The notes: generated by a model from the sequence alone, not told the origin. 64,000 bases of DNA from Acidobacteriota bacterium (GCA_019239425.1 JAFAZX010000045.1:372001-436000), one strand, 5' to 3'. Shown: positions 50,821 to 59,617, numbered from the stretch's first letter. Program-made: numbers and translations.

Positions 50821-51696
50821 CTACTCCGCGCGGTAGCAGACTTCGTTGCCCTTCGCAGAGGTCAGGCACAGCCGCCGCGTCCCCTGCTCGGTGGTGAAGC
50901 GGAAAGTATAAGTCTCCGGGTCGAGCTTGCCCGGCTGCGTCTTGTTCATGCTCGAAGCGCAGTTGTTGGTCTGCTGCCACTTGCTCGTCTTGGGGAAGAT
51001 GTTCAGGCGGTTGCCCTCGACGGTGTAGGTGCCGGCGACCGGGTTGAAGAGCGTCGTCGTGCAGTTGTACATCGTCGTCTCCATGTAGCCGTTGTACTCG
51101 AAGCGGCCGCCCGGCAGGAACTTGTATTGCGTCGTCAGCCCGCGCCCCGGCCGCGACGCGCCGGTGATGGTGTTCTGGTAGCTGGTCATCCCCAGCTCCG
51201 ACGCACGCCACGAGCCGACGAGCGTCGAGCCGCCCTCACCCGACGTGGTCTCGGCCCCCGGCCCCGCCTCGGCCTGCCGCGCCGCTTCGACTTTGCCACC
51301 GCGAGCCTCGTAGACGCCGAGGAGCAGGCGCGCGAAGTCCGTCCCCTCCGAGCGCGCGCTCTTCAGCACGTCGGGCAGCACGGCCGCGCGCAGCTCCGCG
51401 TGCTTCTCCTTCGAGACCGTCAGGAGCTGGACGTTGAGCGCGCCGAACTGCTGGGCCGCCTCGATCTCCTTGCGGTCGTTCGCGCGCCACGTCGCGACGA
51501 GGACGCGCTCCAGCTCGGCGCGCTGCGCGGGCGTGAAGCGCGTCTCGAAGAGCCAGCCGAAGAACTGTGCCACGTCGTCCACGGTCGCCTCGGTCAGCGG
51601 CGGCGCGCCCTCGACGAGCACCGGCGACTGCGCGGCGGCCGAGGTGAAGGGCGTCAGGAGCAGCAGAGAGAGCAGTGCGAGCGTTAAGAACCTCAT
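50821..51696 (-). CDS. Secreted hypothetical protein, ~291 aa
   Basis: A signal peptide (MRFLTLALLSLLLLTPFTSA) precedes a helical region of ~140 residues (VDDVAQFFGWLFETRFTPAQ). The C-terminal half is beta-rich, with four cysteines and a pattern like lipocalin-type or SnoaL-like scaffolds (YKFLPGGRFEYNGYMETTMY, AGTYTVEGNRLNIFP). I do not recognise a family. The start at 51696 is chosen because the signal peptide begins there. Confidence 0.7.
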   Translation of the reverse strand: MRFLTLALLSLLLLTPFTSAAAQSPVLVEGAPPLTEATVDDVAQFFGWLFETRFTPAQRAELERVLVATWRANDRKEIEAAQQFGALNVQLLTVSKEKHAELRAAVLPDVLKSARSEGTDFARLLLGVYEARGGKVEAARQAEAGPGAETTSGEGGSTLVGSWRASELGMTSYQNTITGASRPGRGLTTQYKFLPGGRFEYNGYMETTMYNCTTTLFNPVAGTYTVEGNRLNIFPKTSKWQQTNNCASSMNKTQPGKLDPETYTFRFTTEQGTRRLCLTSAKGNEVCYRAE

Positions 51697-51778
51697 CCGT
51701 TTTTCCGTCCTTGAAAATGTTCGGGCGAGAATTTGCGCCCGACTGTTAACGCGCAAAGGGCGGACGGAAAGGGTCAAT

Positions 51779-51862
51779 GGAGAGGATGAAGTAGGAAGGA
51801 TGAAGGATGAAGTTAATGCGGTTGCTACCCCTTCATCCTTCCGCCTTCATCCTTCATCCTTT
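51779..51862. repeat. Hairpin of GGATGAAG words
   Basis: 'aaggatgaaggatgaag' on the left faces 'cttcatccttcatcctt' on the right, with 'ttaatgcggttgctacccc' between. Its right arm overlaps the 3' end of the methyltransferase gene. It shows the same short-word architecture as family A. Confidence 0.7.
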
Positions 51863-52873
51863 CCGAGAGACAATCGCCTGCTGCGGCGAGGCCTGGAGTT
51901 GGTGCGCCTCGCTGCTTGAGAAGCCCGCGTTCGCGAACATGCGTTCGAGTTCGGGGTAGGTGTAGGCGTCCCCGCCGGGCGTGCCGGCGAGCATTGTCAG
52001 GGAGAAGGCGGCCGAGAGCGGCGGCGTCACGCGGTCTTCGTTCGGCACGAATTCGAGCGTGACGGCCGCGCCGCCTTCGTTCAGGGACGCGCGGACTTTG
52101 CGCAGGAGCTGCTCGCAGGTCGGCGGGTCGAAGTGGTGCAGGAAGTTCGTCAGGAGCACCACGTCGTAGCCCCCGCCGAACTCCGCGCCGAAGGCGTCGC
52201 CCTCAATCGTCGAGTAGCGCCCTTCGGCGCCGACCTTCTTCGCGTTCTCCTTCGCCACTTCGAGCACGGCCGGCCAGTCGAGTGCGACGACCTCCGCCTC
52301 GGGGTTGTGCCGCGCGAACGCCAGCCCGTAAAGCCCGTGGCCGGCGGCGATGTCGAGCACCTTGAACTTCCCTTCCGTCTGCGCGCCGACGAGCGGCGGC
52401 AACTGCCCCGCAGCCGGCGCGGCCATCGGCGCCATCGCGCGCGCGAACTTCACCCAGACGGGGTTCTCGACCGAGACCGTCCCGCCGTCGTCGAAGACCG
52501 TGCCGCCCTGGCGCACCGCGCCCGCGAGGTCTTCGAAGCCCTTGAGGAGCGAGGGCGCGAGCAGGAACTCGAGCGTGCCGCCCATGTAGGCCGGCGAGCG
52601 CCGGTCGAGGAAGAAGGCCGAGTCCTGCGTCAGAGCGTAGCCGCCCTCGTCTTTCGTCAGGAAGCCGTGGATGACGAGGAAGTCTGCAAGGATGCGCACG
52701 CCGCGCTCCGAGGCCCGGCAGCGCTCGGCGATGGAGCGCGCGTCGCGGCTGCCTTCGCCGACGGCGGTGAAGAGTTCCAGCTCGACGGCGGCCTTGAGCG
52801 CGGCCGAGCGCTGGTAAGAGGTCGCGGCCTCGAAGAAGTGTTCGGGGGAAGGTGACGGGGTCTGCGCGGACAT
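51854..52873 (-). CDS. SAM-dependent methyltransferase (O-methyltransferase family 2 type)
   Basis: The 339-aa protein has a winged-helix dimerisation region at ~15-110 (AALKAAVELELFTAV, LADFLVIHGFLTKDEGGYAL) and a Rossmann methyltransferase domain. FKVLDIAAGHGLYGLAFARH is the SAM motif I, EVVALDWPAVL motif II and YDVVLLTNFLHHFD the later motif. This pattern fits methyltransferases of the small-molecule O-methyltransferase/AcnOMT group. AGGAGG lies eleven bases before the ATG at 52873. The substrate is not known. Confidence 0.87.
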   Translation of the reverse strand: MSAQTPSPSPEHFFEAATSYQRSAALKAAVELELFTAVGEGSRDARSIAERCRASERGVRILADFLVIHGFLTKDEGGYALTQDSAFFLDRRSPAYMGGTLEFLLAPSLLKGFEDLAGAVRQGGTVFDDGGTVSVENPVWVKFARAMAPMAAPAAGQLPPLVGAQTEGKFKVLDIAAGHGLYGLAFARHNPEAEVVALDWPAVLEVAKENAKKVGAEGRYSTIEGDAFGAEFGGGYDVVLLTNFLHHFDPPTCEQLLRKVRASLNEGGAAVTLEFVPNEDRVTPPLSAAFSLTMLAGTPGGDAYTYPELERMFANAGFSSSEAHQLQASPQQAIVSRKG

Positions 52874-52970
52874 AAGCGTGACGGCCTCCTGCTCTATGAA
52901 TCTTGGGAACGGCGCGGCATCTTATCCGCCCGCGGGGAAGGATTCAACCGGCGGAGTGCCGAAGACGATT

Positions 52971-53049
52971 TTCACCACAGAGACACAGAGACACAGCTAA
53001 GAACACAGCTTGATGCTTTTAGCTGTGTCTCTGTGTCTCTGTGGTGAAA
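52971..53049. repeat. Family A hairpin repeat, copy 10
   Basis: 'ttcaccacagagacacagag' faces 'ctctgtgtctctgtggtgaa', with loop stem 'agctaagaacac...ttagct'. It lies between divergent genes. Confidence 0.9.
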
Positions 53050-53058
53050 TACTTTTAC

Positions 53059-53088
53059 TTTACGCGGCGCGCGCCGCTCTCTTATGCT
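53059..53088 (+). promoter_or_regulatory. Candidate promoter for a possibly leaderless gene
   Basis: TTTACG (53059-53064) and TATGCT (53083-53088) are 18 bp apart. Transcription would begin at or beside the ATG at 53096. Confidence 0.4.
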
Positions 53089-53095
53089 GCGGGGC

Positions 53096-53320
53096 ATGAG
53101 AAACAGAATCATGCTCGCCGCGATGCTGCTCGTCTCGCTTCTGTGTGTGGTCGGGTTCGCGCGCCAGGCGCAGAAGGCGCGGACGCGCTGGGAGTACCAG
53201 GCGACCTGTTCCCACAACGGTGCCTCCGGCCTCAACATACTCGGCGACGAAGGCTGGGAGCTGACGGCCGCGACGCAGGACGGCACCGTCACCTGCCTCT
53301 ACTTCAAGCGACAGAAGTAG
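53096..53320 (+). CDS. Small secreted DUF4177-like protein, 74 aa
   Basis: A signal peptide (MRNRIMLAAMLLVSLLCVVG) is followed by WEYQATCSHNGASGLNILGD and EGWELTAATQDGTVTCLYFK, the pattern of the DUF4177 family (W-E-Y ... LN..G..GWEL). Its two cysteines (C in ATCSH and VTCLY) could form a disulphide. Function is unknown. ATG 53096 lies 7 nt past the candidate -10 and has no clear ribosome-binding site; ATG 53084 is an alternative. It converges with truA. Confidence 0.75.
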   Translation: MRNRIMLAAMLLVSLLCVVGFARQAQKARTRWEYQATCSHNGASGLNILGDEGWELTAATQDGTVTCLYFKRQK

Positions 53321-53326
53321 CGCCGC

Positions 53327-54118
53327 TCATTCCGCCGACAGGGGGAAGGGCGCGCGCGGAGGCCCCGGCGGCGCTTCGCCTTCGTAGAGGACGCGTTCGA
53401 GGAAGAGTCCCGACGGCGGCGCCGTCCAGGCGGCCGGCGCGTTGGAGTATCTTTCCAACATCCCGCCGAACTCCTCCGCCGAGACGCTCCCGCGCCCGAC
53501 CTCGACGAGCGCCCCCACGATTCTGCGCACCATCTTCCAGAGGAAGTGGCTCGCGCCGATGCGGAAGAGGACGAGCCCGCCCTCCGCCTTCAGCTCCGCG
53601 CGCCCCACCTCGACCAGCGTCGAGCGCTGCTCCGAAGGACTCTCGCAGAAGGAGCTGAAGTCGTGCCGGCCGACGACGAGGCCGCACGCGGCACTCATCG
53701 ACCTCACGTCCAGCCTGTCCCGCACCCACCAGACGAAGGGCTTGCCGAAGGCCGTCCGCCGCTGCGCGATCTGATAGACGTAGTAGCGCGCGACGGCGTC
53801 GTGCCGCGCGTGAAAGTCGGGCTGCGCGTTCGCCACGCGCAGGACGTTGATGTCGTGCGGCAGGAGTTTGTTCAGGCCCGCCTTCAACTGCGCCGGGTCG
53901 GGCGCGCGCCCTTTCGGGTTCGCCTTCAGGTGCGCGACCTGCCGCAGGGCGTGGACGCCCGCGTCCGTCCGGCCCGAGCCGCCGACCTCCACGCGCGCAC
54001 TCAAGACCTGCTCGGCGACTTTCGACAGCTCGCCCTGCACCGTGCGCGCGTGCGGCTGCGACTGCCAGCCCGCGTAGCGCGTCCCCTCGTACTCGACCTC
54101 GATCCTCCACACGCGCAT
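53327..54118 (-). CDS. truA: tRNA pseudouridine synthase A
   Basis: The 263-aa protein matches TruA throughout. It begins RIEVEYEGTRYAGWQSQP and has the catalytic motif SGRTDAGVHA with nucleophile D52. Further family lines are FHARHDAVARYYVYQI, RHDFSSFCESP and LWKMVRRIVGALVEVG. It converts U38-U40 of tRNA anticodon arms to pseudouridine. The ATG at 54118 has no strong ribosome-binding site. It is divergent from the ATP-grasp gene, with which it shares a ~48-nt gap. Confidence 0.95.
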   Translation of the reverse strand: MRVWRIEVEYEGTRYAGWQSQPHARTVQGELSKVAEQVLSARVEVGGSGRTDAGVHALRQVAHLKANPKGRAPDPAQLKAGLNKLLPHDINVLRVANAQPDFHARHDAVARYYVYQIAQRRTAFGKPFVWWVRDRLDVRSMSAACGLVVGRHDFSSFCESPSEQRSTLVEVGRAELKAEGGLVLFRIGASHFLWKMVRRIVGALVEVGRGSVSAEEFGGMLERYSNAPAAWTAPPSGLFLERVLYEGEAPPGPPRAPFPLSAE

Positions 54119-54166
54119 CGTGCCTGTATACTAAACCTAACGGAAGTGAAAAGCAGGCTGTGGCAC

Positions 54167-55147
54167 ATGAACGCGGACTTCGAGGTCGAGCTGGCGCACG
54201 ACGCGCACGCGCGACCTTACCGCCGCGCGCAGGCCTTCGAGCTGCTCAACCGCCGGCTCGCCCCGCACCTGCTGCGCCTCGCGCGCCCCGGCGACGCGCT
54301 GCTCTACGGGGTGCCGTGGACGCGTGCTCTCATGGACGAGGCTCGCCGGCGCGAGGTGGAGCTGGTCTCGCCGGACGCGGCCGCGCGGGGCCGCAAGCCT
54401 CAAGCGGGACGCCTCTTCACGCCGTGGGGCTGGACGCGTTCGGCCGCGGAGCAGGGCGAGGTCGTGGGTGCGGACGTAAGACCTCCGGACTTCGAGCTGG
54501 TGGCGCGCGTCAACTCGAAGCTCTGGAGCCACGCGCTCGAAGAGGAGTTGGGCTGGGCGCTTCACGGCGCGCGCGTCGTCCGGACGGCCGAAGAGTTGAA
54601 CGAGGCCGCGGCGCGCGCACGCCCCGGCGCGGAGGACAAGTGGGTCGTTAAAAGTCCCTACGGCTTCGCCGCGCGCGAGCGCGTGCTGGGGCGCGGGCCG
54701 CGGGTCAAAGGGCCGCAGGCGACGTGGGCACTGAAGCGGCTCGCGCGCGGCGAGCCTCTCGTCTTCCAACCGTGGCTCGAAGTAAAGCGCGAGTACGGCG
54801 TCGTCGTCGAAGTCGCGGAAGACGGCGCGCACCGCCTGCTCGGCGTGAGCGACCTCCGGACGAACGGCGCGGGGACGGGCACGGGCTACGTGCTCGGGCG
54901 CCCGCCCGAACCCGGACGCATGAAGGAGCTGGCAGAGACGGGCGCGGTCGTCTGCGAGAGACTCCGCGCCGAGGGCTACGCAGGCCCCGCGGGCTTCGAC
55001 GCGCTCGAACACGCGGGCGGCCTGCACCCTCTGCTCGAAGTGAACGCGCGCTACACGATGGGATTCGTCGCCCTCGCCGTCGAGCGCGAGCGGCGCCCGG
55101 CCGGGCCGACCTTCTGGGACACGAAGGAGCCCTGGCCCGGCGGTTGA
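54167..55147 (+). CDS. ATP-grasp-like protein
   Basis: The ~326-aa protein has an N-terminal pre-ATP-grasp region and then the ATP-grasp signature: DKWVVKSPYGFAARERVL, a lysine with glycine loop, LVFQPWLEVKREYGVVVEV, the hinge, and FDALEHAGGLHPLLEVNARY, an Asn/Glu metal site. Such enzymes join a carboxylate to an amine via acyl phosphate; the substrate here is unknown. A GTG at 54146 is another possible start. TATACT at 54127-54132 may be its -10 element. It is a single gene between truA and the FKBP gene. Confidence 0.75.
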   Translation: MNADFEVELAHDAHARPYRRAQAFELLNRRLAPHLLRLARPGDALLYGVPWTRALMDEARRREVELVSPDAAARGRKPQAGRLFTPWGWTRSAAEQGEVVGADVRPPDFELVARVNSKLWSHALEEELGWALHGARVVRTAEELNEAAARARPGAEDKWVVKSPYGFAARERVLGRGPRVKGPQATWALKRLARGEPLVFQPWLEVKREYGVVVEVAEDGAHRLLGVSDLRTNGAGTGTGYVLGRPPEPGRMKELAETGAVVCERLRAEGYAGPAGFDALEHAGGLHPLLEVNARYTMGFVALAVERERRPAGPTFWDTKEPWPGG

Positions 55148-55172
55148 GGCTGACGCGGGTTTCGCTTATGCT
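55144..55172 (+). promoter_or_regulatory. Candidate promoter for the FKBP-DACNV pair
   Basis: TTGAGG (55144-55149) and TATGCT (55167-55172) are spaced by 17 bp, ~78 nt upstream of the FKBP start. It overlaps the stop codon of the ATP-grasp gene. Confidence 0.5.
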
Positions 55173-55249
55173 ACGGCCGCAAGCGGCGCACGCTCTCCGC
55201 GTCCGCCGCACCCGACGGAACGAACCCCCGGACACAGGAGACATTCCAC

Positions 55250-55786
55250 TTGCCTCAGAGTCGTAAGCGGCGCACACCCAGGAGGTCACACACGAGCCGC
55301 GCGAGTTTCGGCGCGCAGGAGAACAGGGCGCAGCGCCATTCGAAGCAGAGGCGCACGCGCCTCATCGCAATCGTCGTCATCGTCGCGCTCGCCGCGGCCG
55401 CCCTCGCCTACCTCTTCGTGCCGGGCTTGCCCGGCCGCGCGGGCGCGGAGGTGACTACGCCCTCGGGCCTCAAGTACACGGACATCACTGTCGGCACGGG
55501 CGAGAGCCCGAGCCCCGGGCGGACGGCGGTCGTCCACTACACGGGCACGCTCCTGAACGGGACGAAGTTCGACAGCTCGCGCGACAGGGGCCAGCCGATG
55601 TCGTTCGTCTTCAAGCGGCAGCCGATGATTCCGGGCTGGGAAGAGGGCGTCTCGACGATGAAGGTCGGCGGCCGGCGCCGGCTCGTCGTCCCGCCCGCGC
55701 TCGGCTACGGCCCGCAGGGGAAGCCCCCCGACATCCCCCCCAACTCGACGCTCGTCTTCGACATCGAGCTGCTCGACGTGAAGTGA
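55250..55786 (+). CDS. Membrane-anchored FKBP-type peptidyl-prolyl isomerase
   Basis: The 178-aa protein has a basic N-terminus, one membrane helix at ~38-58 (LIAIVVIVALAAAALAYLFV) and an FKBP domain (~75-178). The typical lines are VVHYTGTLLNGTKFDSSRDR, IPGWEEGVSTMKVGGRRRLV, PPALGYG and STLVFDIELLDV. It should fold extracytoplasmic proteins. TTG 55250 follows AGGAGA nine bases upstream. Its stop overlaps the GTG start of the next gene (GTGA), so both are probably made together. Confidence 0.92.
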   Translation: MPQSRKRRTPRRSHTSRASFGAQENRAQRHSKQRRTRLIAIVVIVALAAAALAYLFVPGLPGRAGAEVTTPSGLKYTDITVGTGESPSPGRTAVVHYTGTLLNGTKFDSSRDRGQPMSFVFKRQPMIPGWEEGVSTMKVGGRRRLVVPPALGYGPQGKPPDIPPNSTLVFDIELLDVK

Positions 55787-56961
55787 GGCCGCAGGTGAGC
55801 ACCGGCGTCCCGACATTGAAAGGGCCGGCCTACCCGGCGGCGCGCAAGGTGGCCGGGAGGGTCGAAGCGCGCTTCGCGCGACTCGCGGAGGCGGCGCTCG
55901 CGGCCGCCAAGCGCAACCTCGCGCCCGTGCCCGACGCCGCCACGGTCGAGGCCGTCATCGACGCTGCCTTCTGGGCCTCCCTGCGCCGCGAGGAGGGCTA
56001 CGCGCCGAAGATTTCGCTCGCCTACCTCCCGCCCGAGCAGGCCGACCCCTCCCTCAAGTTCGCGCGCCCGCTCCCGCTCACGGCGACGGCCCTGGCGCGG
56101 CTCGCGCCCGCGGTCGAGCGCCCCGGCATACACCTCGGCGTCTGGCGCTGCGGCGAGGGCGGAGAGTTCTGCGTCTGGGGCACGACGCGCGCCATCCCGC
56201 GCCTCTGCTTCGTGCTCGAAGTCGTCGAGCCCGGCCTGCTCGTGGTCAAGTACCGGCGCGGCCGAGACCCGAGCAAGTTCGCCAACGTCGTCGTGCTCCA
56301 CGGCGAGGAGGTGAAGGTCGTGGACGAGGGCGGGGCGTCGCAGCCCGACTGCCCCGGCATGGTCACTTCGCTCCTCGGCTTCGGCACGGCGAGCGCGCAG
56401 TCAGACCACGTGGACGTGCTGGTGCAGCTCGCCGTCTCGATGCGCGCGCACGCGCGCGGCGGGACGCTGCTGGTCGTGCCCGCCGGCTCGGACGCCTGGC
56501 GCGAGTCGATCCTCTGGAACGCTGCCTACACGTTGGAGCCGGCCTTCCCCGAATTGAGGGAGGTGCTGGCGCGCTGCGAGGCGGAGGGCGACGACCCGGA
56601 GTGGCAGGAGACTCTGCGCAGGGCCGTGGAGGCGGTCGCGGGCCTGACGGCCGTCGACGGCGCGGCCGTCCTCAACGACCGCTCGGAACTGCTCGCCTTC
56701 GGCGCGAAGATCGTCCAGAGCCGCAGCGGCTCGGAGGTCGAGCGCGTCATCGTGACCGAGCCGGTCGCGGGCTCCGAACCCGCGGTCGTAGACCCGGCCG
56801 AACTCGGCGGCACGCGCCACCTCTCCGCCGCACAGTTCACGCAAGACCAGCGCGACACCATCGCCCTCGTCGCCTCGCAGGACGGCCGCTTCACCGTCTT
56901 CGCCTGGTCGCCCTGCGAAAACATGGTGCACGCCCACCGCGTCGAGACGCTGCTGCTTTAA
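55783..56961 (+). CDS. DAC-like (DisA_N-related) putative sensor protein, DACNV type
   Basis: The 392-aa protein has an unrecognised N-terminal half and a C-terminal domain with the signature elements of diadenylate cyclases: TAVDGAAVLNDRSELLAFGA (D292-G-A) and GGTRHLSAAQF with R345-H346-L347. In active DAC enzymes the second motif is RHR; here the second arginine is Leu, so cyclase activity is doubtful. Proteins of this shape are often annotated as DACNV sensor domains. It overlaps FKBP by the GTGA junction. A GTG at 55795 is an alternative start. It may sense a nucleotide rather than make c-di-AMP. Confidence 0.7.
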   Translation: MRPQVSTGVPTLKGPAYPAARKVAGRVEARFARLAEAALAAAKRNLAPVPDAATVEAVIDAAFWASLRREEGYAPKISLAYLPPEQADPSLKFARPLPLTATALARLAPAVERPGIHLGVWRCGEGGEFCVWGTTRAIPRLCFVLEVVEPGLLVVKYRRGRDPSKFANVVVLHGEEVKVVDEGGASQPDCPGMVTSLLGFGTASAQSDHVDVLVQLAVSMRAHARGGTLLVVPAGSDAWRESILWNAAYTLEPAFPELREVLARCEAEGDDPEWQETLRRAVEAVAGLTAVDGAAVLNDRSELLAFGAKIVQSRSGSEVERVIVTEPVAGSEPAVVDPAELGGTRHLSAAQFTQDQRDTIALVASQDGRFTVFAWSPCENMVHAHRVETLLL

Positions 56962-56967
56962 AAAGCA

Positions 56968-57043
56968 TTCACCACAGGGACACAGAGACACAGCTTGAAG
57001 AGATATAGCTCAACAAGCTGTGTCTCTGTGTCCCTGTGGTGAA
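56968..57043. repeat. Family A hairpin repeat, copy 11, between convergent genes
   Basis: 'ttcaccacagggacacagag' faces 'ctctgtgtccctgtggtgaa'. Both arms carry the paired change CAGGGA/TCCCTG, in place of the usual CAGAGA/TCTCTG. It lies between the DACNV and serA genes. Confidence 0.9.
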
Positions 57044-57051
57044 ATTGTTCT

Positions 57052-58308
57052 TTAGTAGACGATCCGCGTCTTCAAAGTCTCTTTCGCTTCACGCAGGATG
57101 CTGACGGCCTCTCTGGAAATCGTGGTGTCCACGTCGAGGATGACGTAGCCGACGCGGTCGTTGGTCTTGAGGTACTGGCCGAGGATGTTGACGCCGCGGG
57201 CGGAGAGGCGCGAGTTGATATCGGCCAGCACGCCGGGGACGTTGCGGTGGATGTGCAGGACGCGGTGCGTACCCTCCTGCGGCGGCAAGGAGACGGGCGG
57301 GACGGTGTGTGACCCCGAAGAGGTGCCGTACTCGAGGTACTGAATCAGCTTGGAAGAGACGTCCACGCCGATTGACTCCTGCGCCTCCTCGGTCGAGCCG
57401 CCGACGTGCGGCGTCAAAATCACGTTCGGCAGATTCTGCAGGACGGTGACGAAAGGGTCGCCGCTCTTCTCGGGCTCTTCGGGGAAGACGTCGACGGCCG
57501 CGCCCGCGAGCCGCCCGCCTTCGAGCTGCCCTCTCAAAGCGTCGAGGTCGACCACGTCGCCGCGGCTGTAGTTGATGAGGACGGAGCCCTCGCGCATCTG
57601 CGCGAGCCTCTCCGCGCTCATCAGGTTGCGCGTCCCCGCGCCGCCGGGGACGTGGAGCGTGACGACGTGCGACTCCGCGAGCAGCTCCGCGAGGTCGCGC
57701 GCCTGACGGGCGTTACCCAACGGCAGCTTCGGCACCACGTCGTAGTAGACGACCTTCATCCCGAGCGCCTCGGCCATCACCGACACCTGCGAGCCGATGT
57801 TGCCGTAGCCGACCACGCCCAGGGTCTTACCCCGAAGCTCGTAGCTCCCCTTCGCCTCCTTCAGCCACACGCCGCGGTGCGCCGCCGCGTTCTTGTCGGG
57901 GATGCGCCGGATGAGCATCACGCAGAGGCCGATGACCAGCTCGGCCACCGAGCGCGTGTTCGAGTAGGGCGCGTTGAAGACGGCCACGCCCGCGTCCGTG
58001 GCCGCGTTCAGGTTCACCTGGTTGACGCCGATGCAGAACGCGCCGACGGCGAGCAGGCGGTCGGCCGCCGCCAGCACGCGCTCCGTCACCTTCGTCTTCG
58101 AGCGGATGCCGAGGATGTGCACGCCGCGCACCGCCTCGGCCAGCTCGTCCTCGGCCAGCGCGCGCGTCAGACGCTCGACGTTCGCGTAGCCGCCTTGCGT
58201 GAACGCGTCCACGGCCGTCCCGCTCACGTTCTCCAGGAGCAGGACTTTGATCTTCTCCCGCGGGTAAGAGGTCTCTTCGTTCTTTGTGGTCTGTGATGTC
58301 TGCGTCAC
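57052..58308 (-). CDS. serA: D-3-phosphoglycerate dehydrogenase
   Basis: The 418-aa protein oxidises 3-phosphoglycerate with NAD+ in the first step of serine synthesis. It shows the 2-hydroxyacid dehydrogenase pattern: GVAVFNAPYSNTRSVAELV, the NAD-binding LGVVGYGNIGSQVSVMAEAL, INYSRGDVVDLDAL, and PHVGGSTEEAQESIG with the catalytic histidine. A C-terminal ACT-like domain begins HRVLHIHRNVPGVLADI, as in E. coli-type SerA, suggesting serine feedback. The GTG at 58308 has weak Shine-Dalgarno. It follows ycaQ by 71 nt. Confidence 0.94.
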   Translation of the reverse strand: MTQTSQTTKNEETSYPREKIKVLLLENVSGTAVDAFTQGGYANVERLTRALAEDELAEAVRGVHILGIRSKTKVTERVLAAADRLLAVGAFCIGVNQVNLNAATDAGVAVFNAPYSNTRSVAELVIGLCVMLIRRIPDKNAAAHRGVWLKEAKGSYELRGKTLGVVGYGNIGSQVSVMAEALGMKVVYYDVVPKLPLGNARQARDLAELLAESHVVTLHVPGGAGTRNLMSAERLAQMREGSVLINYSRGDVVDLDALRGQLEGGRLAGAAVDVFPEEPEKSGDPFVTVLQNLPNVILTPHVGGSTEEAQESIGVDVSSKLIQYLEYGTSSGSHTVPPVSLPPQEGTHRVLHIHRNVPGVLADINSRLSARGVNILGQYLKTNDRVGYVILDVDTTISREAVSILREAKETLKTRIVY

Positions 58309-58379
58309 GGAAGGATTCTGCCACAGGGAAATCCACTTGTGGAAAAGCTACCCGCGACCTGTGGAATTCTCTGGCGGCG

Positions 58380-59615
58380 TCAACGCGCGTCCGGCGCGGG
58401 CCACTCGACGCCTTCGGCCCCGATGAAGTTCGCCAGTCGCTCCGCCGCCTCTTTCAGACCTTTGACTCTTTCGCGCGTGGCGCGCACGCCCGGCTCCCAG
58501 TAGACGCGGCGGATTTTGAGCAGCCCTTCGGCGCGCTCGAACTTCGGGTCGACGCAGCCGACGAGGCGTTCGCCTTCGAGCACGGGCAGGACGTAGTAGC
58601 CGAAACGTCTTTGCGGCCCGGGCACGAACGCCTCGAAGCGGTAGTCGAACCCGAACAGACGCAGCGCGCGGGCGCGGTCGCGCAGCACGGGGTCGAAGGG
58701 GCTGAGCAGACGTGTCAGGGGCGGCGGCTCGGGCAGACGTTTCAAGCGACGCTCCCAGTCGGGCAGCGCGTACGAAGGCCGCGGCTTCGCAGTCCCGTCG
58801 AAAGACTCGACGAGCACCGGGACTATTCTTCCTTCACCAACGGCGCGCTCGCACCACACTCGCGCGTCCGACGCATCTATCGCGTCCCAGAACTCGGCCA
58901 GCTCCTTCGGCGTCGCAATCACCAGCCTCTCCAAGGCTGTCGAGCAGGCCCACTCCGTGTGTTCTTCTTCGCCCGGCGCGTGCGCCCTATGAAGCTCTGG
59001 GAAGACGCGCTCGGTCAGGTCGTAGACCTTCTGAAAGCTCTCGCGCCTGACGACCGAGAGCTCGCCCGTGTGCCAGAGGTATTCGAGCGCGGCCTTCTGC
59101 GGCTTCCAGCCCCACCACGCCGAGACCTGCCCGCGCTCGTGCTCGAAGTCCTGCGAGCGCAGAGGCCCTTCGCGCGCGATGCGTTCGCGCACGTGTTCGA
59201 TGTGGCGGTCGCCCTCGCCGCCCATGCGCTCCTGCCACCAGCCGCTCGCGCGTATGCGGGCGCCGGCCCGCTCGAAGCGCGGCTTCCAGTGCGCGAACCA
59301 CTCCAGGGGCACGGCCGAGGCGTCGTGCGTCCAGTGCTCGAAGAGGCTGCGGTCTCGTTCGAGCAGGCGCGCGAGGTGCTCGTGCCTGTAGTTATGAAGA
59401 CGGCTGGAGAGCGTCAGGTGGTGCGCGCGCTCGACGTAGTTGATCGAGTCGAGCTGCACGAAGCCCATCCGCCGGACGAGCTCGAACACGGCGGCCTTCG
59501 TCGCCGCACGCGCGGGGTCTGCGAGCAAGCCCTGCGCCCCCATCAACAAACGTCGCGCCTGCGCCGCCGACACGCGCGGCGCGGACGAGTCTTTAACTCT
59601 GGTCTTCGACGGCAA
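58380..59615 (-). CDS. ycaQ: YcaQ/AlkZ-like DNA glycosylase (winged-helix family)
   Basis: The 411-aa protein matches the HTH_42 superfamily: FVQLDSINYVERAHHLTLSS, which contains the catalytic QLD(S/P) segment, LFEHWTHDASAVPLEWFAHW and LLSPFDPVLRDRARALRLFG. Members such as E. coli YcaQ (AlkX) unhook interstrand crosslinks by base excision. TTG 59615 is 2 nt after the RluA-like gene stop, so the two are almost certainly co-translated. Confidence 0.88.
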   Translation of the reverse strand: MPSKTRVKDSSAPRVSAAQARRLLMGAQGLLADPARAATKAAVFELVRRMGFVQLDSINYVERAHHLTLSSRLHNYRHEHLARLLERDRSLFEHWTHDASAVPLEWFAHWKPRFERAGARIRASGWWQERMGGEGDRHIEHVRERIAREGPLRSQDFEHERGQVSAWWGWKPQKAALEYLWHTGELSVVRRESFQKVYDLTERVFPELHRAHAPGEEEHTEWACSTALERLVIATPKELAEFWDAIDASDARVWCERAVGEGRIVPVLVESFDGTAKPRPSYALPDWERRLKRLPEPPPLTRLLSPFDPVLRDRARALRLFGFDYRFEAFVPGPQRRFGYYVLPVLEGERLVGCVDPKFERAEGLLKIRRVYWEPGVRATRERVKGLKEAAERLANFIGAEGVEWPAPDAR

Positions 59616-59617
59616 GG

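Noticed and set aside
53546..54166. N-terminal extension of the ATP-grasp gene to 53546
   Set aside because: The extension is antisense to truA and has shadow composition; the domain begins after ~54146-54167.
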